Shown: positions 54,172 to 61,191 of the stretch, piece by piece
Layout of the letters: every line of letters begins with the position of its first letter
Position numbering within the stretch: position 1 is the first letter of the stretch
IMG/VR virus record: IMGVR_UViG_3300027856_000009
Location: 1 to 62,048 of that record
Direction: 5' to 3' (one strand)
Length of the DNA stretch: 62,048 nt
Origin: a virus
The notes under the pieces: generated by a model
The model's database searches: none
What the model was told of the DNA's origin: nothing
Seen by the model: only the letters and a program-made list of their open reading frames with translations
Program-made: the position numbers and the translations under genes

Positions 54172-54373
54172 GTTACTGATCTCTCCCCTGGGGCTCCATC
54201 ATGGTTTCTTCCCCCAGGATCTTCGCAGTCGCCGCTATCAACTGCATCCCCGCTGATCGATGGACAGTCTCTCAGATTGAAACTGCCCCCGCAACCCGAA
54301 ACCTCCCAGCGGTAGGAGACTTTCACCCGTCAGCTATCGGGTTGCGGAGTGACTTTGTTCTGTGCTCCTGGAG
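54172..54373. other. Structured leader upstream of the capsid gene
   Basis: About 200 bases without a gene. CCGCAACCCGA and TCGGGTTGCGG (11 bp) close a loop that contains an inner CTCC/GGAG stem. A second hairpin pairs CCTGGGG with CCCCAGG closer to the start codon. As the 5' leader of capsid gene B it would fold into a branched RNA. Confidence 0.55.
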
Positions 54374-55090
54374 CTACCTCATCCCTGCGAAGAGGTGACG
54401 AGAGAACATCCCGCCTGTGTATCCGAGGCCGCTCGTGGCCGTGGTGTTCTCGGCGACCGCCGCGTGCGTCAGGAGATGGCGGGGGGGACGTCCTCGCGGA
54501 CCCGCCTCGGGGGTCGGTGCCGACGCGATGACCTGCGGCAGTATCAGCGCGGGATGATCCAGGACGACTCGCTCCATCTCGCCCGGCCTCATCGGCATGG
54601 GCGCGGTGCCAGGAAGCGGCGCTGGAGCAGACGGAGGCCACGGCGCAACACCGGGATCGCCGACCACCTGACAGGCCGGGTCCGCCCGACACGCGGCATC
54701 GTCAGCAGCGCGCTGGGCTGCCATCTCCGCCTGAGCTGCGGGGCTCGCAGTGGCGGTCATCGCCAGAGCCATGAACTCCCCCATCATCGGGGCGAGCACC
54801 GGCATGCACTCCGGCGGCGGCTCGGAGCCAATCAAGTCAACGAAACAGCGCTTTCGGTCTCCGGCGCCCGAACAGTGGCGCATGTACATGGCCCGAAGCG
54901 TCGCGATGTCCATTCCCGGAGGGATATCGGCTGCGTCCTTCGGCAGGGCGTCCCACTGGGCGGCGCACTGGGCGTCCTCGACGGGAACGCCGTTGCCGTT
55001 GGCGCCGTTCTCACTGCTCTTCTTCCAGAGCCACCAGGCCCCGACGCCCGCGGCGCCGACAAGCAGCCAGTTCATTGGGGTCATCTTCAT
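54374..55090 (-). CDS. Membrane-anchored virion-type protein with GYxGG...RHLFAGM tail
   Basis: 238 residues. N-terminal transmembrane helix MNWLLVGAAGVGAWWLWKK, an Asn-Gly linker and a Cys-containing domain (about 40-150: AQCAAQWDALPKDAA, RHCSGAGDRKRCF, PPECMPVL, DAACRADPACQVV). A Pro-rich stretch contains PLPGTAPMPMRPGEMERVV, and the final tag is GLGYT-GGMFSRHLFAGMR. The helix, linker, PGEM motif and tag are shared with the next two genes. Likely a spike or membrane-linking virion protein. Confidence 0.75.
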   Translation of the reverse strand: MKMTPMNWLLVGAAGVGAWWLWKKSSENGANGNGVPVEDAQCAAQWDALPKDAADIPPGMDIATLRAMYMRHCSGAGDRKRCFVDLIGSEPPPECMPVLAPMMGEFMALAMTATASPAAQAEMAAQRAADDAACRADPACQVVGDPGVAPWPPSAPAPLPGTAPMPMRPGEMERVVLDHPALILPQVIASAPTPEAGPRGRPPRHLLTHAAVAENTTATSGLGYTGGMFSRHLFAGMR

Positions 55091-55363
55091 GTCATCCCCG
55101 CGAAGAGGTGTCGGGCGTAGATACCGCCCGCGTAGCCCATGCCATCAGGCGTGGACCGCACGACATCGACCATCTCGCCCGGCGCCATGTCGGGCGGCAC
55201 GGGCACGGGCGGCACGGGCACGGGCACGGGCGGCACGGGCACGATCGCCGCGCCGTTACCGTTGCCGTTGCCGTTGCCGTTCTGGCTCTGCTTGTAGAGC
55301 CACCAGGCCCCGACGCCCGCAGCGCCGACAAGCAACCAGTTCATTGGGGACATCTTCATGTCA
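55027..55363. repeat. 68-bp direct repeat encoding the same membrane helix
   Basis: 55027-55094 and 55296-55363 differ at only three of 68 bases. Each copy encodes the start of a protein, from the ATG codons to MNWLLVGAAGVGAWWL. The genes at 54374 and 55087 therefore arose by a recent duplication of at least their 5' ends, while the rest has diverged. Confidence 0.85.
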
Positions 55364-55368
55364 GCCAC
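55087..55368 (-). CDS. Small membrane-anchored protein with YAGGIYARHLFAGM tail
   Basis: 93 residues (a start at 55359 removes three). N-terminal helix MNWLLVGAAGVGAWWLYK, an unusual NGNGNGNGNG linker, a Val/Pro repeat (VPVPPVPVPVPPVPVPP), then PDMAPGEMVDVV and the C-terminal GYAGGIYARHLFAGMT. It is the minimal version of the modular architecture: anchor, linker, PGEM motif and tag. The repetitive linker could be a stalk. Confidence 0.78.
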   Translation of the reverse strand: MADMKMSPMNWLLVGAAGVGAWWLYKQSQNGNGNGNGNGAAIVPVPPVPVPVPPVPVPPDMAPGEMVDVVRSTPDGMGYAGGIYARHLFAGMT

Positions 55369-56203
55369 CCATCATCCCGGAGAAGAGATGCCGGGCGTAG
55401 ATGCCGCCCGCGTGACCACGATCACCGCGCGAGCCGGCGAAGCGCTCCGTCACCCGCCGGACCTGCGGGAAGTTGGTGGCCGGGAGAGCCCAGCCGGTGG
55501 GGATGACGGTGGAGACGGGCTCGACCCGGTCCATCGTCGCCTCGACCGCGGCCTGATCGGCGGGGTCGCCGAGCGAGCCGAGCATCGACTGCGAGTAGTA
55601 CGCGGAGAGCCCGTCGCCGGACTCCTCGGCCGACTCCGCGGCGGGGGCGACGACGTCGACCATCTCACCCGGCGCCATGTCCAGGGGAGCGGTGCCGGGG
55701 AGCGGTGCCACACCGTTCCCGTTCCCGTTCCCGTTGGTCAGCGCTGCCGCCGCGCGACCTCCGCCGAGCATCGGGGTGTCGCGAAGGTAGGCCTCGGCCG
55801 CCGCGAGTCCCATCCCGAGCACGATGGCCCCGGAGTTCTTCGCGAGCATGCCGCCCTTCATCGAGCGGGCGCCCGCGAAGACGGCCGGGATGCCGACCGC
55901 CGCGGCGATCAGCTTCCCGGTCTTGGGGTCGGTGGTCCCCCAGTCCTCCATCGCCACCATGTTGCCCAGGTAGCGCGCGGCCATGAAACCGGCCGTCGCA
56001 CCGAGTACCGGCACGACAACCGTCTTCACGAGGTCGGCACCGAAGACGTTGCGACGCAACCTCCGGCGACGACTGCTACGCCGCTTGCTGCTGCGCCGAC
56101 GCCGACGCCGATTGGCGACCACGTACCTGGGGTTGCGCGTGGACCGCCTCCGCCGGCTGCTCCGGCGGCGGCTGGTCCTACGACTGCGACGACGACGTGC
56201 CAT
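55361..56203 (-). CDS. Arg-rich virion-type protein with YAGG...RHLFSGM tail
   Basis: 280 residues. The first 55 are Arg/Ser-rich (SRRTSRRRSSRRRRSTRNPR, then YVVANRRRRRR). A membrane segment follows (about 56-75: DLVKTVVVPVLGATAGFMAA) with glycine zippers. Then come an NGNGNGNG linker, PLPGTAPLDMAPGEMVDVV, a helical domain, and the tail HAGGIYARHLFSGMMGG. The Arg region plus the ADLVKTVVVPVLG helix is paralogous to the C-terminal part of the 921-residue protein. Probably binds the genome to the membrane. Confidence 0.75.
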   Translation of the reverse strand: MARRRRSRRTSRRRSSRRRRSTRNPRYVVANRRRRRRSSKRRSSRRRRLRRNVFGADLVKTVVVPVLGATAGFMAARYLGNMVAMEDWGTTDPKTGKLIAAAVGIPAVFAGARSMKGGMLAKNSGAIVLGMGLAAAEAYLRDTPMLGGGRAAAALTNGNGNGNGVAPLPGTAPLDMAPGEMVDVVAPAAESAEESGDGLSAYYSQSMLGSLGDPADQAAVEATMDRVEPVSTVIPTGWALPATNFPQVRRVTERFAGSRGDRGHAGGIYARHLFSGMMGG

Positions 56204-56237
56204 GGGTTCTCCTCAGAAGGTTCTCAGCGCGGAGCGC

Positions 56238-59003
56238 CTAGAACATCCCCGCGAAGAGGTGCCGAGCGTAGAGGCCACCGGCGTAGCCCTTGCCCTCGGG
56301 GGTCACCAGGCTGGTCGGGACCGGACGCGCGTAGGGCATCGTGCGGTTGACCGGCAGCGCCAGGTCGGTGGGGGTGTGGATGGACGCGAAGGGAGGCTGC
56401 TCCCGGGCGTACATCTTCTTGAGGCGCTGGTCCTCTTCCGCGCCGAGACCGGCAGCGGCGTAGAGGGTTCCCATGCCCGCGGCGGCTTCCATGACCTGAC
56501 CGGTGCCGGCGGCGGCCTCCATCACGTCCATGAGGCCGTCGACGCCCGCCATGTTGGCGGGATCGACACCCTCGGCGTACCCCGCGGTGGCGTACTCGGT
56601 ACCGAGGCCCGCGGCGGCGTAGAGCGTGTTGCCCAGGCCGCTGAGGGGCTGGTCGACATACTCACCGAAGCCGGGGGTCTCGACGTACGCGCCGAGGCCG
56701 TTGAGAGGCGAACTGACGTACTCGCCCAGGCCGTTGAGAGGCGAACTGACGTACTCGCCCATGCCGTTGAGCGGCGAGCTGACGTACTCGCCGAACCCAC
56801 CGCTGAGGTAGGCCGCGGCGTCACCGGTCACGCGGCCGAGCAGCCGGTCGGTGAGCGCGAGGCCCATGCCGGTGATCAGCGCACCCTGGTTGTCCTTGAT
56901 CACCTTCACCTTGGTCGAGAGACCGAGAGTGGCGATGATGCCGAGCACGTTCGCGGCGATCTTCGTGTTCTCCGCGTCGGCGGCCGGCTTGTCCTTGTCG
57001 AGGATGCCCCGGATCGCCTCGATGTTCGCGAGACCGTTCGAGAGGAAGCGGGCCGCGACGAAGCCTGCGGTGCCACCGATGACCGGCGTCACCACGTCCT
57101 TCATCAGGTCGGCGCCGAAGAACTGGTTGCGACGCAACCTCCTCCGCCTGCCACGACGCCGGTTCGCGACCACGTACCTGGGGTTGCGCCGCGTCCTACG
57201 GCGCCTGCTGTTCCTGCGCATGCTCGTCCTCCGGTTCTTCGACACGCGACGCCGCGGGTGCCTCTTGCGCTCCGCGTAGCCAGAAGTCTTGGCCCTGCGG
57301 TGCGAATCCTTGGCCGCCCCACCGAAGCGATACTTGCGCACGTACGCGCGCTCGCTGACGCTGGCGGGAATGAGCACGGGGTAGCCCGTGAGCCTCTTGC
57401 GACGCCCCTTCTTGTCGGGGCGCCCCTTGCTCTTGGGGCCGTACTCCACGACCTGATAGAGACGTCCGCGCGCCCGGCCCATCCGGTACTTCCCGCGTCC
57501 GCCGTACTTCACCTTCGAGGCAGCCAGCATGTTGCGACTCAGCCTCCTCCTGCTCCGCCTGCGGCGGCTGCCGCGACGGCTCGTGCGACGCGACCTGCGC
57601 CGACGGTTCCTGTAGAGCCCAGGCCTGCTCCTGCGACGCCTGCTGCTCCGACGCCTGCTGCTCCGACGCCGACGCCGGTTGGCCGTCATGCGACGAGCGC
57701 GAGTCCCGCGGTGGCTTGCACCGATCGCGCGCGAGCGGCGACCGCCCTTGCGCGAGGTCCGGCGCTTCGAGAGCCGTCCGCGCCCCTTGGCGATCGGGTA
57801 GCTGAGGATGGAGGGACGTCCCGAGCGATGCTTCGAGGAGCGCCGCACGCGAGCGACGGCCGGCATGTACCCCTTGCTCAGATACTTGTCGACGTATTCG
57901 CGACCCGTGCGCCTGACGCGCCGCCGACCCATGTAGTAGCCGCTCGACGCCCGGCGCCTGCTGCCACGACGCGAGCTGCGCCTCCGACGCGCCTTGCCGC
58001 GCGACGTACGCCTCTTGGGTGCCGTTCCGGCCCGACGCGAGCGGGCCGCCTTGCTCGTCCGCTTCTTGTACGCCGCGACACCGCGGCGAGCCTCCGAGCG
58101 AGTCACGCGGAGCTTGGTCCCCTTGACCCGACGCGTCGAGCGCCTCTTCCGCCACCCCTTCAGAGCTGCGGCGCGCCGCGAAGCCTTCGTCGACCGACGC
58201 TTGCTCCCGCGCCTGCTGGTGCGCGCCTTGCCCTTGCCCGACGCCCGACGACGCTTCGCCCAGCCCTTCTTCGCGGCCGCGCTACGCGACGCCTTCGTCA
58301 TGCGACGCTTGCCTCCGCGTTTGCTGGTGCGCTTGGAGGACCTCCTCTTCTTCTTGCCGAAGGTGCGCTCCCAGCCACCGCGATAGGCCGCGCTGTTGCG
58401 CCTCACGCGACGACGCCCACGGCGGCTCGTCCGGCGACGGCCGCTGCGCCTCCGCCTGCTGGTCCGCTTGCTCGTCCGCCTCCGCCTGTTGGCCGTGGGC
58501 CTCCGACGACGCGTGCCGCTGCGCTTGGTGTTGCGCTTCGGCTTACGCCGACGGCCAGGGGACGAGACCTTGACGCCCCGAGACCCCGCCCGCTCCGAAA
58601 CGGCGCTTCCGCTCCGTCCGCGAGGGTTGGACCGCATGGCGCGACGCAGGGCTCCGATGTTGTAGGCCATTCCGCTCCTCCTGTTACTCAGCAGCTTCTT
58701 GCTGACGGGACGTGTAAGGATCGTGCCCTTGTCGTCCACGGGATAGAGACGAGCGTCCGACTTCGGATGTCGCTTCTTCCAGCCCAGCGCCTGCTTCAAC
58801 GATTTGTACTTTGGACTCGCGTGCCGATGCCGCTGTCCGCGCCCCTCGACCCACTGAAGAGGGTTCTCGGACACCCGGCGCCGACGGCGCCCGCTCGGGT
58901 TCACCACCGTGAGGTGCGAGACCCCCGGATTGGGCTCCATGCCTGGAGAGCGCTCGTAGGCTCGCGCCTTCGTCGTGTCGCTCGATTTGTAGACCAGTGC
59001 CAT
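56238..59003 (-). CDS. Very large Arg/Lys-rich protein, three in-frame modules, YAGGLYARHLFAGM tail
   Basis: An uninterrupted frame of 921 residues. Module 1 (1-111) is basic, ends KKLLSNRRSG. Module 2 starts at M112 (AYNIGALRRAMRSN), a variant of the MSY tag, and is Arg/Lys/Ser-rich with two copies of KASR-x-AAA-x-KGW-x-KRR. Module 3 starts at M595 (RRNSRRRRTRRNPRYVVANR), has the ADLMKDVVTPVIGGTAGFVA membrane segment, 11-residue repeats (GEYVSSPLNGL) and ends in GYAGGLYARHLFAGMF. Strong ribosome sites (AGGAGGAG before 58670, GGAGG before 57221) lie in frame, so 810- and 327-residue forms could also be made. It resembles a histone-like genome-condensing protein. Confidence 0.75.
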   Translation of the reverse strand: MALVYKSSDTTKARAYERSPGMEPNPGVSHLTVVNPSGRRRRRVSENPLQWVEGRGQRHRHASPKYKSLKQALGWKKRHPKSDARLYPVDDKGTILTRPVSKKLLSNRRSGMAYNIGALRRAMRSNPRGRSGSAVSERAGSRGVKVSSPGRRRKPKRNTKRSGTRRRRPTANRRRRTSKRTSRRRRSGRRRTSRRGRRRVRRNSAAYRGGWERTFGKKKRRSSKRTSKRGGKRRMTKASRSAAAKKGWAKRRRASGKGKARTSRRGSKRRSTKASRRAAALKGWRKRRSTRRVKGTKLRVTRSEARRGVAAYKKRTSKAARSRRAGTAPKRRTSRGKARRRRSSRRGSRRRASSGYYMGRRRVRRTGREYVDKYLSKGYMPAVARVRRSSKHRSGRPSILSYPIAKGRGRLSKRRTSRKGGRRSRAIGASHRGTRARRMTANRRRRRSSRRRSSRRRRSRPGLYRNRRRRSRRTSRRGSRRRRSRRRLSRNMLAASKVKYGGRGKYRMGRARGRLYQVVEYGPKSKGRPDKKGRRKRLTGYPVLIPASVSERAYVRKYRFGGAAKDSHRRAKTSGYAERKRHPRRRVSKNRRTSMRRNSRRRRTRRNPRYVVANRRRGRRRRLRRNQFFGADLMKDVVTPVIGGTAGFVAARFLSNGLANIEAIRGILDKDKPAADAENTKIAANVLGIIATLGLSTKVKVIKDNQGALITGMGLALTDRLLGRVTGDAAAYLSGGFGEYVSSPLNGMGEYVSSPLNGLGEYVSSPLNGLGAYVETPGFGEYVDQPLSGLGNTLYAAAGLGTEYATAGYAEGVDPANMAGVDGLMDVMEAAAGTGQVMEAAAGMGTLYAAAGLGAEEDQRLKKMYAREQPPFASIHTPTDLALPVNRTMPYARPVPTSLVTPEGKGYAGGLYARHLFAGMF
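56700..56798 (-). repeat. Tandem 33-bp repeat encoding GEYVSSPLNGL units
   Basis: Three consecutive 33-base units, nearly identical, encode the 11-residue pattern G-E-Y-V-S-S-P-L-N-G-L/M. Diverged units (GAYVETP, GEYVDQPLSGL) flank them. The repeats lie in the C-terminal half of the large basic protein and could form an extended beta or spike-like element. Confidence 0.8.
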
Positions 59004-59079
59004 GCACGCAACTCACCTGTTCGACCCGCCCGTAGCGATGGGGGAAACAGGGTTGCGGCGCCCTGGGTCTTCGAGAGGG

Positions 59080-59109
59080 AGATTAGGCAGAGACCCGTGG
59101 TCACGTCAA
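59080..59109 (-). promoter_or_regulatory. Strong sigma-70-like promoter of the structural operon
   Basis: On the minus strand: TTGACG (59104-59109), an 18-base spacer, TAATCT (59080-59085). It lies about 75 bases upstream of the ATG at 59003 and would drive the basic-protein and capsid genes down to about 51 kb. No TTGTC-W-GACAA palindrome is near, so late expression may be controlled separately. Confidence 0.65.
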
Positions 59110-59188
59110 GCCGGAAATGGATTCCGCGAGCGACCCTAAAAGAAGGAAGGTTCTATTGGTCGGTCGCGGAATGCGATTCTGGCCGGTC

Positions 59189-59677
59189 TCAGGTCTTCGG
59201 CTCAACACCGCCGCCCACTGCCGCCGGCATGAGCGAATCGGCACTTCGAGGGCGCGTAGCGGAACGCGGAAGCGAGCGCTCGATGGACGCCATCCGCCTG
59301 TTCATCTGCTCGATGGCTTCGCGCATCTTCTGGGTCTCGTCGCGGTCCGACCACCACTTCGGGCGGAGATTTTCGTCGAGCGCTTTCGGTCCCAGGTGGA
59401 TCGCGTGAAGCTCGTCGGTCTGGTCGGCAATCCTGATCACACGCTCGCTCAGGGTGGCCAGGACAGTCGACACGCTGCCGAGCGCAGTCGTGATGTTGGC
59501 GAGCGAGGTGGCTACCTCGCCCATCACCGCCTCGGCCGTCTTCGGCGCGCCGTCGCGCTTGTCGGCCTGCGTCTTCTGCCACTGAATGATCTTCCCGACG
59601 AACTGGAAGGTCAGGAAGAGCACGGCCAGGACGAACATGCCCCACGCTGGAATCTCGGCCCCGTCGATACCACTCAT
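59189..59677 (-). CDS. Single-span coiled-coil protein
   Basis: 162 residues from the ATG at 59677. N-terminal membrane helix (about 9-27: AWGMFVLAVLFLTFQFVG), then a Ser/Thr/Ala-rich helix (VMGEVATSLANITTALGSVS, TVLATLSERVIRI) and a further coil (QKMREAIEQMNRRMASIERS). Topology like fusion- or assembly-type coiled-coil membrane proteins. ATGA overlap with the gene before it. A GC-rich stretch and the structural promoter follow. Confidence 0.7.
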   Translation of the reverse strand: MSGIDGAEIPAWGMFVLAVLFLTFQFVGKIIQWQKTQADKRDGAPKTAEAVMGEVATSLANITTALGSVSTVLATLSERVIRIADQTDELHAIHLGPKALDENLRPKWWSDRDETQKMREAIEQMNRRMASIERSLPRSATRPRSADSLMPAAVGGGVEPKT

Positions 59678-60444
59678 CCGTCGATCCCGTCCTTCAGCAC
59701 GCGCAGCTTGCCGCCGGCCATCGCGCCGAGGAATCCCGACGAACCGTCCGGCTGCTTCTGCGGCGAATACAGCAGAAGAAGATTCCCCGACGGAGAGCTG
59801 AAAAGATAGCAACCCCGAGGGTTTACCTCGTACGTCTCACCGTCATCATCGCGGCGGATGAAGACGCCCAGGCAGTAGCCCAGGAGCGCGATCGCCTTCG
59901 GACGCGCGACCGGCAGGCGCTGGCCACGGGCCGAGCTGCGGCGCTGACGACCGACGCGGCTCCGCGGCGCCTCCGCCGCCGGCTCGTAGAAACGCACCCC
60001 TTTCGCGACGGGGTAGGGCTTGTCATCGCCGGCATCGTGGAGGTGCTTGTAGTCCTCGTCGGTGCCATCGGACTTCCACTTGTCGGTCCGGTACATGACC
60101 CCCAAGGCGTCCCCCACCCGCACCCACTCGGTCGGGACATCGTGGTCCAGCTCGGCCACGCGGATGGGGGTCTTGTCGTGGAAGATCTCGTAGCGATCCA
60201 TGGCCGCGTCGAGCGCGTTGCCGCGGACCGCATCGGGGTCGATGTCGTCGCCGAAGCGCGTGTCCATCGAGGCACCACGGAGGCGGCTCGCGCGGTTTGG
60301 CGTCATGCCGTCGGCAGCTGTCGAATCGACCAGGCGTTCGGCCAAGGTCATCGGCCGCCGCCAATGTCGGGGGGCTGAGCGCGACGGAGGCGCGCTGTTG
60401 GGCTCCAGAAGGGGACGGGATGTACGGCGGCGACGGATCTTCAC
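59674..60444 (-). CDS. Protein of unknown function with Arg-rich N-terminus
   Basis: 256 residues from a GTG in a GTGA overlap. A basic start (MKIRRRRTSRPLLEP) precedes a soluble domain (about 40-256) with VAELDHDVPTEWVRVGDALG, VMYRTDKW and a Gly/Tyr-rich part (YEVNPRGCYLFSSPSGNLLL). No motif recognised. Between two membrane proteins. Confidence 0.6.
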   Translation of the reverse strand: MKIRRRRTSRPLLEPNSAPPSRSAPRHWRRPMTLAERLVDSTAADGMTPNRASRLRGASMDTRFGDDIDPDAVRGNALDAAMDRYEIFHDKTPIRVAELDHDVPTEWVRVGDALGVMYRTDKWKSDGTDEDYKHLHDAGDDKPYPVAKGVRFYEPAAEAPRSRVGRQRRSSARGQRLPVARPKAIALLGYCLGVFIRRDDDGETYEVNPRGCYLFSSPSGNLLLLYSPQKQPDGSSGFLGAMAGGKLRVLKDGIDG

Positions 60445-60782
60445 TTCTTGTCCTTCCACCAGAACCAGCCAGTAGCCACGGCGACGCCGACAGCGAACAT
60501 GAGCCACCCGTTGCCCGTGACGCCGGTGGAGCGGCCCGCGTCGTCACCGTTGTCGCCGAGAGCGCCCGACCGGCGCCTCACCTCGCCGCGCGCGAGGTGG
60601 TCGTAGCCTATGAGGCGCGCGTTGGAGGGGAGCGCCTTCACGCCGGTGCTCGGGGCCGCACCGATAGCGGAATCGCCGGAGGAGCTGTGCGGCAGGGGGT
60701 CGTCGCCGACGCTGACGGGAGTGGGCGTTCGATAGACGCCCCACGCGTTGCGATCCCAGTCCCAGACAGAGTAGAGGGCCAT
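60441..60782 (-). CDS. Single-span protein, putative virion membrane protein
   Basis: 113 residues with GAGGAATCTAAG before the ATG. MALYSVWDWDRNAWGVYRTP, then a Ser/Gly/Pro-rich stretch and a C-terminal transmembrane helix (about 92-108: GWLMFAVGVAVATGWFWW) ending in KDKK. The start resembles the MSY tag only loosely. Confidence 0.65.
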   Translation of the reverse strand: MALYSVWDWDRNAWGVYRTPTPVSVGDDPLPHSSSGDSAIGAAPSTGVKALPSNARLIGYDHLARGEVRRRSGALGDNGDDAGRSTGVTGNGWLMFAVGVAVATGWFWWKDKK

Positions 60783-60817
60783 CTTAGATTCCTCAGTTCA
60801 GACGCCCACGCTCAAGG

Positions 60818-61189
60818 CTACCACGCAGACAGCAGGGGGAGCATTCCTGGATGCAGCGGATCGGGCAAGTCGCCGGCCGCAAACCACCCGGCGCGATCGT
60901 TCTCCCAGTTGAGACGCGGGCGGAACTCGCGAGGCACACTCCCGACGAAGTGGTGGAAAACACGCTTCTTCTCGTGCTGGGTGCCAGCCGGCTCCAGGCG
61001 CATCGGACCGCCGTACCGCGTCTCCTCGCGAAACTCACGCACCGCGGCCTGGAGCGGGTTCTCGCCCCGGTCCAGTCGACCCGCCGGGCAGGCCCACAGG
61101 CCCGACTTCGGCACCTCACGACTGCGCCTGAGCAAGAGGATGCGGCCCGTCGTGTTCGCGACGACGGTGATGCCTGCTGCCGACCGCAT
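60818..61189 (-). CDS. Nudix hydrolase
   Basis: 123 residues. The Nudix box lies at residues 37-57: GRLDRGENPLQAAVREFREE, with G37, E43, R51, E52, E55 and E56 in place, though the usual Gly after the box is replaced by Arg. The N-terminal GITVVANTTGRILLLRRS is the first strand pair of the fold. It would hydrolyse a nucleoside diphosphate linked to another group, for example an oxidised nucleotide, ADP-ribose or a capped RNA end. Phages use such enzymes to clean nucleotide pools or alter RNA ends. Confidence 0.9.
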   Translation of the reverse strand: MRSAAGITVVANTTGRILLLRRSREVPKSGLWACPAGRLDRGENPLQAAVREFREETRYGGPMRLEPAGTQHEKKRVFHHFVGSVPREFRPRLNWENDRAGWFAAGDLPDPLHPGMLPLLSAW

Positions 61190-61191
61190 GC

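Noticed and set aside
55983-59408. 1141-codon open frame on the + strand
   Set aside because: It is the reverse complement of Arg-rich coding sequence (CGC/CGT codons give Ala/Thr/Pro-rich frames without stops). The protein is low-complexity Arg/Ala/Pro with no domain, while the minus frames have ribosome sites, tags and repeats.
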